Assembly: GCA_001642415.1 (NCBI GenBank)
Contig: LTDK01000179.1
Span: 167,273 to 231,272 of the forward strand
DNA: 64,000 nt
Source: Nematocida ironsii
Lineage: Eukaryota; Microsporidia
Reading direction: 5' to 3'
A model generated the notes under the pieces. It saw nothing but the letters and a program-made list of their open reading frames with translations. It was not told where the DNA came from and searched no databases. A program made the position numbers and the translations under genes. Every line of letters starts with the position of its first letter. Within the stretch, counting starts at the first letter, position 1. Below, in pieces: positions 53,196-62,640 of the stretch.

Positions 53196-55718
53196 CTATC
53201 TAAGCATTACTACTGAATCAGAATACTTTTTCTCTATATGAAGAAGAAATATAGTTGGATACTGATTAATGATAGTTTCTATCTCTATTCGGGTAGTAAA
53301 GTTCTTTTGCTGTGCTTTATTGAGACACACTGCCCCATTATGTATTAAATAGAGAAACAAAGATGAAGCTGCGTAAGAAACAGCACTATTATCAGAAGAT
53401 ATCTTGCTAATACCATCTATTCCAAAGGTCTGTAGATACATACTAGAAGAATACGCCTCGCTACTTTCCTGATGGGTATCGGATATAGCATTTGTTCTAT
53501 ACAGTGCTATTTTAGCATTTGTAACTACTTTTTTGTACTCTTCAAATATCTTTATCTGAATTATCACATTGTTCCTTATTGATGCTTTAGAAAGCATGAG
53601 TACTTTATATGCATTGAGTGTTAGAATCACATATTCAAGCAGAAAATAGTCATATTCCAGGAAGGTTTCAAGTACCCAAACAGTGCCCTTATTAAGCAAT
53701 TCTGTTTTTACTGCATATATGCACTGAAGTATCTGCTCCTTTGAAAATACTTTGTTGTTTAACTCTATATCTTCTGCCAAAATCTGGTCATAGTTTGCTG
53801 GAGATATTTTCATACAACTATTGGATATGCTGTATGTCTTTTTAAACGACTGTTTTCGAATAAAAAGCCCAATTATATCTGATTTTATCTCTGTGCTATA
53901 CCTGCTGTGTAATATTGAATCTATCCCCACGCCAAATGCTATTTGCTTTGGAATGGTACCATCTGGCTTAGAACAATCTGCTCTTTTCTCCAATTCATTG
54001 CACATGCACCGATATAGAGCCTCTCTTTCCTCTTTATTTATGAAAGACAATTCTTTTCGCATTAAACTATCTTCTTCAACTGAACTAGCCACCTTTTTAT
54101 CACACAATGCATAATACACTGTATTTGTTGATGGGTTGTGCATTTCTTTGAGTTCTAAATTATCTAACAATTCATCTATATATTCAGTTAAAATGTTTAG
54201 ATATTTTTTAGCTGTGAAGTATTTAGACAGCTCTACTCCAACATCTTTTCTAAAGTTCTTATAGGGCACGCTCTCCCAGTCTTTTTCTAATCCACTGTAA
54301 AACTCGTGCACTTTGTTTCTTAAATTCGGAGCCGAAAACGGAAACACAGAAAACAGAATCCCCATTGGCAATTCATCTACAGTCTGGTGGTTTTTTTCAA
54401 TTCTTAATGGTGATTTTCTCCAGAAATCTTTTAGTATACGCAGTCGGTTTTCTTTTTTGAGCACATACCCATTCCCTTCAGATGCAAACAAGTTTTCATA
54501 CTCGGTGAATAGTATGCCTCTATAGTACTTCTTAGAGTCATCTAGCCTGCTTGGTTTAGTACTCTTTTCAGCTGACTGTGGACTGTCTGTATACTCATCT
54601 TCATAATTATAGTCAATTACACCATTATTGGTCACAATGCTAAAGGACTTATATCCCTCCTTTCTTATGCAGTTTATGATCACAGGATCTGTTGGTTTTA
54701 GCGAACATATCTTAAACACATTTCTGGAAATGGTCTTCATTGCATATTTAATATACACACACACCAAATCAATCTTTGAAGATGTTCGAGCAGTTCGTAC
54801 AACAGTGTTCTTATCAATAGTATGCTTACTCCCAAGTATTTCAGATATTTTTTGGTGAAATGCCTTATTGTACATGATCACTTGCTCTTTTGATACTAAG
54901 TCCTCTATCACTCTAGTGCGCTGCTCAGTGTCTATGCAGTCATTGTGTACCTCAATAGATCCTGCTGCCTCCACACCCTGCATATGGGTTTCAAACTGCT
55001 TTTCTTTATTGCCATAGTGCTCTTTTAAGATATACCGATGTCTTCTTGTCTTTCCTTCAAATTCGGTTACTATTTTTATTTCATCCCCAAATTCTTGCAT
55101 AACATGTCTTAGCGCAACGTGCGCTTGCCTATTCTTTATTCCCAAATATTCTTTAATCTGCTGGGTGGATGTTCCTTCTGCTCTTGTCAATAAATTGCGG
55201 ATCTGCACGTATATTGGTACGTGCTGTAATAAATGCTTTGGCGGTGGATATTCAGGAAGCTCTTTTTCCTGCGGAAGGTCATCCTTACACAGCGCAATTT
55301 TACTCCCATTTTCTAGCTTCTTGACAACTCCAGAAAGAACCAGCTTCTTTATAAAGTAGAAGAATGACTTCGCACCTATCTTTAGCTTTATTCGTGTATC
55401 ATTACAGCTAACTGGATGATCATGTACTACTAGTTCGTGCAAAATAAAATAATACTCTGGGCAGTTAAAATTTAATCTGCCATTGGTCATATATTGCGTG
55501 AACTCTTTGTTGCTTGCCCGTATATAAGAATTTATGCTGGCATTTGGGTCTTGCTTAAAAAGTGTTGGATCTAAAGTTTCTTTCACTTTTCTAAGAGAAG
55601 ATTCTGTGACAATCTCTACACCTGGCTGGTCTTTTAGTGTGATTATTTCATTTTTCTTGAGATCTTTTATCTGTATTCCATAGAATCCTTTTCTGCATAA
55701 ATCCTCTGTTGTCAGCAT
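53196..55718 (-). CDS. TFC3: TFC3-like largest subunit of TFIIIC (B-block binding)
   Basis: TFC3 (tau138, GTF3C1) recognises the B-block of tRNA genes and recruits TFIIIB and RNA polymerase III. The 840-aa product contains several winged-helix-like units. The clearest is at about residues 175-240: TRAEGTSTQQIKEYLGIKNR, then LRHVMQEFGDE, then TEFEGKTRRHRYIL (family G-T-T-x-x-E-I-x-x-x-L-G, L-x-x-L, E-x-x-G-R-x-x-x-Y-R-Y). The N-terminal FYGIQIKDL and the long helical C-terminal half agree with the family. Yeast Tfc3 is about 1160 aa. No transposase or DDE motif is present. The rest is too diverged to place domains, so the call depends mainly on the central winged helix. Confidence 0.6.
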   Translation of the reverse strand: MLTTEDLCRKGFYGIQIKDLKKNEIITLKDQPGVEIVTESSLRKVKETLDPTLFKQDPNASINSYIRASNKEFTQYMTNGRLNFNCPEYYFILHELVVHDHPVSCNDTRIKLKIGAKSFFYFIKKLVLSGVVKKLENGSKIALCKDDLPQEKELPEYPPPKHLLQHVPIYVQIRNLLTRAEGTSTQQIKEYLGIKNRQAHVALRHVMQEFGDEIKIVTEFEGKTRRHRYILKEHYGNKEKQFETHMQGVEAAGSIEVHNDCIDTEQRTRVIEDLVSKEQVIMYNKAFHQKISEILGSKHTIDKNTVVRTARTSSKIDLVCVYIKYAMKTISRNVFKICSLKPTDPVIINCIRKEGYKSFSIVTNNGVIDYNYEDEYTDSPQSAEKSTKPSRLDDSKKYYRGILFTEYENLFASEGNGYVLKKENRLRILKDFWRKSPLRIEKNHQTVDELPMGILFSVFPFSAPNLRNKVHEFYSGLEKDWESVPYKNFRKDVGVELSKYFTAKKYLNILTEYIDELLDNLELKEMHNPSTNTVYYALCDKKVASSVEEDSLMRKELSFINKEEREALYRCMCNELEKRADCSKPDGTIPKQIAFGVGIDSILHSRYSTEIKSDIIGLFIRKQSFKKTYSISNSCMKISPANYDQILAEDIELNNKVFSKEQILQCIYAVKTELLNKGTVWVLETFLEYDYFLLEYVILTLNAYKVLMLSKASIRNNVIIQIKIFEEYKKVVTNAKIALYRTNAISDTHQESSEAYSSSMYLQTFGIDGISKISSDNSAVSYAASSLFLYLIHNGAVCLNKAQQKNFTTRIEIETIINQYPTIFLLHIEKKYSDSVVMLR

Positions 55719-55868
55719 TCCAAGTTCGATTCTGAAAAATACAAAAATATTTAAATACTTTTATTATTTTAGATAAGCATATATTCAATTGTAAGCTAAA
55801 ATGGGAATCTGGCCAGAATACTTATCACAGTTAAGAATCATACTTACACTGCTAGAAGAGAAAAATTT

Positions 55869-57311
55869 CTATATAACTGTCTTAGTTCCTTGCTGGTTTG
55901 TTTCTGGTGCGCTTCCAGGTGCTCGGACATAAACAGTTCTAACTAGCTCAGTGCAGTCTTTGTTTTTGCATTCAGTGTCTTGCATGCTATTCACTGCAAC
56001 AGAAGATTTAAATCCGGTCTGTGCATGGGATGGAGGGCAGACTCCAATTGCACTAACTGAGCACTCCCCAGAGAGGGGAATCTTTGGGTTGGTGCAGGCC
56101 TGCTGGCATACAAGCTTATTCTTTACTTCTTTTTGCACAATAAAGTACTTCTTGTTTGTTGGCTTCTGTTCTATCTTATGCCTAATATTCACAGAAGATG
56201 CCCCGAAAGAAAGACTATTTTTGATCTTTGCCAAGTTTATAAAAGAATTATTCTTTACTTCTTCCTTCTGTGGGGCTGGTTGTGTTTTTGTGACTGTTAT
56301 GGTTTTTGGTGAATACTTTGTGACTGTAGATATTTGGTTAATAGTAACCGTTTTGGGAATATAAACAGTTCTAAATTTGGTTCTTTCAACGTGATCACTG
56401 ATGGTTTCTGTAATGGTTTTAATTACTGTCTTTGGCTCTGTTTTAGTTTCTGTCTTGGTTTCTGTTTTTGTCTTAGTCTCTGTCAGATAATTGTCCACTG
56501 TGTTAACAACGTATTGTGTTCGGACTGTTGTCTTATATACAGGGACTGTTACATGCACTGTTGTTGTAACTGTTGAGTATGGGATAGTAATAACGTTGCC
56601 AATAGAATGAGTATCTTCAGTATTAGAGTGTATAGGCACCGCAGGGGTACTGCTATCTTGCTTTAAAATTGATGGTTGTTCTTGCCATGTCATTGGGCGG
56701 TAGTTATCCGAAGAAAGCAATTCTATCTGCTTGCTTAGCTTTAGAAGAAGCTCCTGGTTAACTTGGTTGCTGTTATTAGACAGATGTGCAACAGTAGATA
56801 TCACAGGCCTTTCATACTCCACAGGTGGCATCTCAACTACTGGCTCTGGGGCCTTTACAGTGATTGTTTTTATTTCGCTAACAGTCCTTGTCACAACATG
56901 ATGGACGGGCTCTATTGTAGGAATAGAAATAGTTGGAATCTTGTAAATAGCGTGTGGGACAGGCTGTGGAACAGCAACCGCCTCACACCCGCACATCGCA
57001 GACCCTAAGCATACACAATTGCCAGGTGGGTGCGCGTTCTGTGTAATATTTATAAACCTGTCTGAACCACTGCCCAGCAGTGCTGCCTTACATGCAGAAA
57101 ATGAGCATATTTCATCCTTATGTATTGGCAGATTGAAGCTTTTAATATATGCATCGTATATTGAAGAAGGCCTGTATATAGATCCGATGCAGTCATTATA
57201 GTTTATCCCAAATAACTGGCACCGTGCAGCATTTTCATTATAAAAGGAATACGCCTGGGACAGATATAATAATGTGACCCCTGCTCTTATTGCCACTCCT
57301 AGTTTCTTCAT
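55869..57311 (-). CDS. Secreted Cys-rich, Thr/Val-rich repeat protein (candidate spore surface protein)
   Basis: The first ATG (57311) gives 480 aa beginning with a good signal peptide (MKKLGVAIRAGVTLLYLSQA, then YS). A Cys-rich segment follows to about residue 110 (about nine Cys, with CVCLGSAMCGC). The middle is Thr/Val/Pro-rich, with repeated K-T-V/T-I-T-V-type strands and a stretch of T-E-T-K tetrads (about residues 280-300) from tandem short repeats. A second Cys-rich module follows at about 405-460 (LVCQQACTNPKIP, CPPSHAQTG). A secreted protein with two Cys modules joined by a Thr-rich, probably glycosylated stalk is typical of spore wall or polar tube proteins; no named family was recognised. 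It is downstream of the TFC3-like gene's start, on the same strand. Confidence 0.75.
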   Translation of the reverse strand: MKKLGVAIRAGVTLLYLSQAYSFYNENAARCQLFGINYNDCIGSIYRPSSIYDAYIKSFNLPIHKDEICSFSACKAALLGSGSDRFINITQNAHPPGNCVCLGSAMCGCEAVAVPQPVPHAIYKIPTISIPTIEPVHHVVTRTVSEIKTITVKAPEPVVEMPPVEYERPVISTVAHLSNNSNQVNQELLLKLSKQIELLSSDNYRPMTWQEQPSILKQDSSTPAVPIHSNTEDTHSIGNVITIPYSTVTTTVHVTVPVYKTTVRTQYVVNTVDNYLTETKTKTETKTETKTEPKTVIKTITETISDHVERTKFRTVYIPKTVTINQISTVTKYSPKTITVTKTQPAPQKEEVKNNSFINLAKIKNSLSFGASSVNIRHKIEQKPTNKKYFIVQKEVKNKLVCQQACTNPKIPLSGECSVSAIGVCPPSHAQTGFKSSVAVNSMQDTECKNKDCTELVRTVYVRAPGSAPETNQQGTKTVI

Positions 57312-57491
57312 TCCCAAACAGGCACGACTGTCTATTAACTATTTACTAATTGTTTCAGAAAAATTATTGGCTAAATACTAAACACCTCAATAAGAAACAC
57401 AAAAGCCTTAGAAAGTATAATTATTAATAATAGCTTGTGTTATAAGTAAATAAAAAACAAATATTACATTTACTACTTATTATAATAAGCA

Positions 57492-57842
57492 CTAGTTGGT
57501 GGGAATATCACTTATGCTATTAAGAAGTGTATCTAAACTATAATTATCCATCCTATTAAGTGTGGGTATTAGTGCTTTTGCATCAATGTGTCTTTCTGGT
57601 GACAGATTAATTATCAGTGATGCTTCATAGTCTGTCATTCCTCCACTTACAAGAGTTCTTCTGACTCTTTCTGCCCAGGACGGGTTTCTTGGGGATGGGC
57701 AGAGTCTTAAATACTTTAAAATGCTTTGAAACGCATCATTGCCCTCCATTCTTCTGTCCATTCTGGTTCTTTCTACAATAATCAGTGCTTCTGCGGATGA
57801 AATGGATTTTGCTTTGTCCTCTGCTTTCTCAATAAATTTCAT
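57492..57842 (-). CDS. RPB4: RNA polymerase II subunit RPB4
   Basis: RPB4 pairs with RPB7 to form the stalk of RNA polymerase II. The core of the family is intact: SSAEALIIVERTR (family L-x-x-S-E-A-x-x-L-L-E), a long helical segment KYLRLCPSPRNPSW, and the diagnostic end YEASLIINLSPERHIDAKAL, then IPTLNRMD (family E-x-A-x-L-x-N-L-x-P-E-x-x-E-E-A-K-A-L-I-P-S-L) and a final helix. The open frame continues to 57965, but those codons overlap the divergent neighbour, so I choose the ATG at 57842, which gives 116 aa (yeast 221, human 142). The homologous RPC9 of RNA polymerase III is an alternative, but the E-A-K-A-L-I-P block favours RPB4. Confidence 0.8.
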   Translation of the reverse strand: MKFIEKAEDKAKSISSAEALIIVERTRMDRRMEGNDAFQSILKYLRLCPSPRNPSWAERVRRTLVSGGMTDYEASLIINLSPERHIDAKALIPTLNRMDNYSLDTLLNSISDIPTN

Positions 57843-57889
57843 GGGTGGCTCTACTGTATTTCTATTAGTAAATTTTTCATCACTGCACA
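57843..57889. promoter_or_regulatory. 47-bp divergent promoter gap (RPB4 / unknown 216-aa protein)
   Basis: Divergent starts of RPB4 (57842) and the 216-aa gene (57890) leave 47 bp. If RPB4 started at its upstream in-frame ATG (57965) the two genes would overlap by about 76 bp at their 5' ends, so start mapping here would be informative. Confidence 0.5.
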
Positions 57890-58540
57890 ATGGATGGCAG
57901 GAATCCGTACGACTCAATTCTATCACATGCGCTGAAGGGAAAAAAAGAAGAAACCAACCAGGCAATAAATGTATATAGAGATGAGCTGGTGTCTAGAATT
58001 GATGCTAATTATAGAAGACTTTCTCCCATTGCAGAATTTCCATACTGCACATGCTCTCTTCCTGAGGACAGGTTAGATAAAGCAGTGGAAATTGAGAAAA
58101 TTAATGTAGCATTTGACTCTATGCATATAAATATTTTAACCAAGGTGTCTAATACAAACAAACCACAGAATAAACAGGAAAGTATACTCCCTAGAAAACA
58201 GAAAATAAGAAGAGAAGTGATTATTCTCAAATGCAAATGTACAGAAAAGAAACAAATTGATTGGTCAGAATCTATTAATATAAAATTATTGGGTCTTCTA
58301 ACTGATTATGCATATAAAACACTGAGTCATCTTATGCTAATAAGTGATTTGGTAGATCCAAAAAATGAAATAGAGAATGAAGAAAAAGAAGAAGAGGGAC
58401 TGCACTCAGAGGAGATAGTTGAATACTTAAAGAAGAACATAACAGATATAGATACAGTAGAGTGTCTTACATCAGGAGATACAGAGGAAAGAAGCGATTT
58501 GTTGGCAAAGATATTAAGAGAAAGCAGACAAAAGAAATAA
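57890..58540 (+). CDS. Unknown charged protein (216 aa)
   Basis: No family was recognised. The N-terminal 60 residues are helical with a small Cys pair (PYCTCSLP, about residues 51-58). A basic region near residues 90-118 (RKQKIRREVIILKCKC) contains two more Cys, so two Cys-x-Cys pairs are present and could bind metal if they come together. The C-terminal third is acidic (NEEKEEEGLHSEE) and ends with a basic helix (LAKILRESRQKK). There is no signal peptide or membrane span. It is divergent from RPB4 with 47 bp between starts. It might be a nuclear protein; this is inference from charge only. Confidence 0.6.
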   Translation: MDGRNPYDSILSHALKGKKEETNQAINVYRDELVSRIDANYRRLSPIAEFPYCTCSLPEDRLDKAVEIEKINVAFDSMHINILTKVSNTNKPQNKQESILPRKQKIRREVIILKCKCTEKKQIDWSESINIKLLGLLTDYAYKTLSHLMLISDLVDPKNEIENEEKEEEGLHSEEIVEYLKKNITDIDTVECLTSGDTEERSDLLAKILRESRQKK

Positions 58541-58827
58541 ATAGGTATTAATAAATGCAGAATGTAATGGCTTATTTATACTTTCAAATATTTTAGGTTC
58601 TTTAGAGCCATGCTTTATTTATATATGTAACCTATACAGTATATCCGGAAATTCTAAATAAATAAGCATTTCTAATATAAGTTGCTATGCTATGCGAGAG
58701 TTCTGGCGACTTGCTATAAAAATTATAATATGTGCTAACCCGAAATATAAAATTTATTTTTAGCCTACTAATAGAAATACATTTTGCATTTTCTTAATAG
58801 TGCTATTCTAAGATTATTTGGCTATAT

Positions 58828-61710
58828 TTAAGGTGTAAACAGAGTGCATCCTGGGGCGTTTTCGGGATTGAATCCTCTTTGATATTCTTTTATTACATTT
58901 GCAATTTTATCGTACTTTTTCTTTCCATTACTTCTGCTGTACAGTGGAATTTTCATGCTTTTAAAGACAGTTATAGCATGGCTGCAGTTGTCTGAGGTAT
59001 ATATAAAATTAAAGATGTCCTTGTCACAATATGGCTGCACCATATCAAAAACCAAACAAATAGTTTCAATCGAAATGTCTTCATCATTGCATGCATAAAA
59101 TAGCCATATGCAGCAGACAATATTTGATAGAGTGTGGCCGTATGTGCGGTATCTCGCTTTTATTGCGTGAATTAGTTTCTGTGCATATTCCAGATCTTCA
59201 TCTTTTAGTAGAAGTCGGAATATTTGGTGGCTTAATTCTTTTATAAGTAGTATGATATTATCTCCTGGGCGTTCATCTGTATCAAAAGACATAAACACAT
59301 CTAGTGCATCCACAAGAAGCCCTTTGTTTCCAATGAAAACTATAGAATTAAATAGACTTAGGCATGCCTTTGAATCCGGCAGATGAACTGGCCAGTTGCC
59401 TTTTGTATTTATTTTAATTTTTGAGCCGTAAAACTTGTACACTCCAGTATATACTATAACTGACAACAGACTATTGACGTTTGATAAGGAAAAACTGTGA
59501 ACAATTCCTAGTATGTTGGACGTGAATTTTACTCCAGAATAATTTTTATCCAGATTTTTGTTACACATGTATATTGAGCAGTATTCTAATATGTTAAATT
59601 TAGACTGCAATGTGTAAATTGAATCTAGCATTAATATTCTATTCACATTTATAAAATCTGTCTTTGCAGCATGGCGAATTTCTTTAACAAAATCCTCTTT
59701 TTTTACATTTTCTGTATAGTTAATTAATCTTTTCAGCCCTACATCGATGTAGCTATTGACTAGATGACTAAAGAAATCTTTTGGATCTTCATATTTCTTT
59801 GGCGTATTCAATATAAAGGAACTGGCTGTCCTTATAGAACGCTTAGATCCAATAACTGCGGATTGTGTGTGAAAACGTGATATTTTCATGCAAAATTTCT
59901 GCTTGTTCATGCCCACAGTATATTTAATATTAACGCATCCGAATAGATCATATGTTGGATCGCTGCGCTTAGACTTGGCAATATCCAGCATGGAAAGCTT
60001 TAAACTTTTATTCACAGAAAGCACTAGGAATATGTCTTCTAAAACTGTAGCCAGTTCTATAAGCATCTCATTTGTAATTTTTTGATCTGAATTAACTATG
60101 CTTTTAAACTGGTGTAGATCTTTAGCAAATGTGTGTGTGATCCCTGTTATTTCAATAAGAACTGTAGCAATATTTATGATTCCTGACATCAGTTCGTTGC
60201 CTTTGTTGCAATACAAAATTTCTTTGTTTTCTAAATTCGAAACAACCTCATTCCATTTCTGATGCATCTCTAAGCTTATAAATTCAGTTGGAATTTTATA
60301 CTCCATAAAGAAGCTATGTAGCTTTGGAATTGCATTTGGAATATGGTTTGTTGTATATTCCCCTAATATTGGATCATACATAAGGCAGCACACCAGACTA
60401 AGTATTGAAGATTCAACACAGTTAGCAAAATACTCAATGCCATGCGCCAGCTCATTACTTCCAGGTGGATTTTGCATAGGAATTCTGCTAAATGTAAAAA
60501 CCTGCACACAATTTAAAAACGGGGTAGACTTTCTTATGCCCTCTAGCGATTTAACCTTCTTTACATTATCTATGTATGTAAGAGACTCCTCTAATTGATT
60601 TGCTGGTACAAAGCATCTATTGAAAACAGAAATAGCATGATTCGTCTCTTTTTCGTCTTTACTTTCATTTTCTTCAGCATACTCTTTTAGTATTTCATAT
60701 ACTGCGAAAATGAACTTATTTGCATCTTCTATATTGTCAATGAATTCAAAGATGTACATTTGAATTAAAAAGGGCAGGCTATTTAGAAATCTTCCAGAAT
60801 TGAACTTTTCTAGAGTATTTGGCTCTATAAGTGCTTCATCCCACTTTAGAAATGGGCTTTTTTGGTGGGATATAAAGAAGTTGAAAATTCCTTTAGCTTC
60901 TTTTTGCATAACACTTTTAGTTCTTTTACTAACAGGACATTTATATGGCACGTGCATACTAACTGAAAGATGTTCCTGTATTCGATTCTTTTTTTGTATA
61001 ATGAGCTGCATATTCATGTTTTCTTTTGATGGCACGTATTTAATAGGCACTTTTATTCCCTCAGTTAATAATAAAAGAGTGGCTAGTATTGACATTGAGT
61101 GCTCTTTTACTCCATTATATCTAAGAAATGTCGTCAGCGAATCTCCTCGCCCAGTTTCAATGCATGCTCCGTTGTCTTGTATTGTAAACATCTGCAGAAG
61201 CTTTCGATGATATCCAATTGTGTATCTTTTTAGTTTTTCCTGTTCTTGGCACTTGTATTTATCTTCACTTTTTAGACCAGAACCAGTCTCTAATGACCGC
61301 ACAGTATCGTTCTGTGGGCTTCTTTTATATAAATACTTAACATCATCTGAGTCATCGGCAGTATCTAATATAATTTCATATCTAATGTCTAGTTCAGGAG
61401 AAAATAATCGCTTGTTAAGCATAAAATGCTTTTTATAGTAAATATAACCCCGCAACAGATTAAGTGGGCCTTTTGGGTTTATAATATATTCTTCTTTTTC
61501 ACCTTTAATTACTTTTGATTGATGGGCTAAAAGATCGTCTAGTTCTAATCGAGCAACTGCTTTATAAATAATGAGCAGAGCAATTAAATAGAATCTCTTC
61601 CTAGCATAGACAACTCTGCTGTTCTTAAACAAAATTCGCTCTTTTTTACCATCTTCTTGTACATCAGAAAGAAATCCGGATTTTGCACTTTTAGTTTTTA
61701 AGGTGCTCAT
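58828..61710 (-). CDS. Large orphan protein with an N-C-V-E type domain (960 aa)
   Basis: The N-terminus has a basic region then one hydrophobic segment at about residues 40-55 (RFYLIALLIIYKAV), too far in for a classical signal peptide but possibly a membrane or signal-anchor sequence. The middle section is distinctive: QNPPGSNELAHGIEYFANCV, directly followed by ESS and LVCCLMYDPILGEY, then HKWNEVV-type and CNKGNELMSGIINIA motifs (about residues 415-520). I recall similar N-C-x-E blocks in expanded protein families of microsporidia and intracellular bacteria, without known function; this is a memory-based association. No enzyme triad can be argued. It is in an ordinary context between core genes and the structured-RNA region. 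Confidence 0.65.
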   Translation of the reverse strand: MSTLKTKSAKSGFLSDVQEDGKKERILFKNSRVVYARKRFYLIALLIIYKAVARLELDDLLAHQSKVIKGEKEEYIINPKGPLNLLRGYIYYKKHFMLNKRLFSPELDIRYEIILDTADDSDDVKYLYKRSPQNDTVRSLETGSGLKSEDKYKCQEQEKLKRYTIGYHRKLLQMFTIQDNGACIETGRGDSLTTFLRYNGVKEHSMSILATLLLLTEGIKVPIKYVPSKENMNMQLIIQKKNRIQEHLSVSMHVPYKCPVSKRTKSVMQKEAKGIFNFFISHQKSPFLKWDEALIEPNTLEKFNSGRFLNSLPFLIQMYIFEFIDNIEDANKFIFAVYEILKEYAEENESKDEKETNHAISVFNRCFVPANQLEESLTYIDNVKKVKSLEGIRKSTPFLNCVQVFTFSRIPMQNPPGSNELAHGIEYFANCVESSILSLVCCLMYDPILGEYTTNHIPNAIPKLHSFFMEYKIPTEFISLEMHQKWNEVVSNLENKEILYCNKGNELMSGIINIATVLIEITGITHTFAKDLHQFKSIVNSDQKITNEMLIELATVLEDIFLVLSVNKSLKLSMLDIAKSKRSDPTYDLFGCVNIKYTVGMNKQKFCMKISRFHTQSAVIGSKRSIRTASSFILNTPKKYEDPKDFFSHLVNSYIDVGLKRLINYTENVKKEDFVKEIRHAAKTDFINVNRILMLDSIYTLQSKFNILEYCSIYMCNKNLDKNYSGVKFTSNILGIVHSFSLSNVNSLLSVIVYTGVYKFYGSKIKINTKGNWPVHLPDSKACLSLFNSIVFIGNKGLLVDALDVFMSFDTDERPGDNIILLIKELSHQIFRLLLKDEDLEYAQKLIHAIKARYRTYGHTLSNIVCCIWLFYACNDEDISIETICLVFDMVQPYCDKDIFNFIYTSDNCSHAITVFKSMKIPLYSRSNGKKKYDKIANVIKEYQRGFNPENAPGCTLFTP

Positions 61711-62379
61711 AATATATTTAATGATTTAAAATTTAAATTATTTATACCTAACAAATTAATAACTGCATAATTAAGAATTTTTAAATAAAAGAACAGATTT
61801 TTATAGGGGGTTGCGTACAGATCAGTGTTTTATAGAGTTTCATACCCAAATAATAAACTATTTTCCTTATTTTCCAGAGGAATTCCATTAATCTTATACA
61901 TTGTATGTATTTAACCAAATGATATTAAAAAATTAATTCCAAGTTGTATAACAAGACTTATAAATAAATGCATGTGTATCGTTTTTGGTTTAAAACAGTT
62001 CATTGATATAAGTATATCAATTCTAAATAACTGAATTCTGGCTCAATTAACAAATTGAATGTTTTCTATTTCATACTAGGATTTTGACTCTGCACTGCGC
62101 TAATTAGCACCACTATGTACATATTAGTTAAAATAATTATACTTAATTTGTTTTAATTAAAAATGCCGAATAAATAACTACATTAAAGTCATAAATAGGG
62201 GAATCACAAGAAAAAAGCGGTAAAGCATAGAGAACAGAGAGAAAGAAAACAAGAAATTTAACCATGTCATTTAAACAATTCCTAATGCACTCACAAGGAA
62301 TAATCCAATTACCATTCTGCTATGTAGCCAAGATAGATGAGATAATAGAAAGATAAGCTCTTTATTATATTTAGGATAC
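61711..62379. other. 669-bp AT-rich spacer
   Basis: Upstream region of the large orphan gene. AT-rich sequence without a called gene except the very small frame at 62264-62356. Confidence 0.5.
62264..62356 (+). CDS. Possible 30-aa small ORF
   Basis: A short ATG frame preceded by AACC encodes MSFKQFLMHSQGIIQLPFCY and ten more residues. The length is too small for confidence, but the composition is balanced and it lies just before the structured-RNA region, so it might be a leader or a chance frame. Confidence 0.15.
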   Translation: MSFKQFLMHSQGIIQLPFCYVAKIDEIIER

Positions 62380-62640
62380 GTTCTAAGCCCGTTCTGACTT
62401 GAAGTCTTAGTGATGCGACTGTGGTAAACACAGTGCTGAAGTATGATGTTAATGTCTCCCAGGGACTCTTTCTAAATTCGAGGAAGAGTTTGGGTTAAAT
62501 AGCCAGAAGTTTATCTTCTGATTTAAAATTCCGGCCTTTTTCTTAGCAGAATCGCCGCGCAGACTGACATACAAACAGATTTCTCTTGAGTGTGCATGCC
62601 TGAATGGCAGCGCCACCACAGATTATTATAATTGTTTCTA
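62380..62640 (+). ncRNA. Candidate structured non-coding RNA with four or more stem-loops
   Basis: A GC-richer 260-bp patch in very AT-rich sequence contains closely spaced strong hairpins. CTAA/TTAG enclose GACTT/AAGTC (62383-62410). ACTGTG pairs with CACAGT around a GTAAA loop (62418-62434), extended by GC/GC across a bulged G. CCCA/TGGG surround ACTCTTTC pairing with GGAAGAGT (62458-62494). CAGAAG pairs with CTTCTG around TTTAT (62504-62520). TGATG and CTGA boxes occur (62442-62449 and 62518-62521), as in box C/D RNAs. No standard RNA (SRP, RNase P, U3, tRNA, 5S) could be matched with confidence. The strand is a guess, as stems read equally on the other strand. No protein frame spans it. 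Confidence 0.45.

Noticed and set aside
62370..62640. RNase P RNA on the minus strand
   Set aside because: AGAACGGGCTTAG resembles the conserved 3' P4 strand, but no 5' partner with the right complementarity was found.
62370..62640. SRP RNA or U3 snoRNA
   Set aside because: No GGAA-AGCAGCC type domain IV and no U3 box A/B sequences could be found in order.
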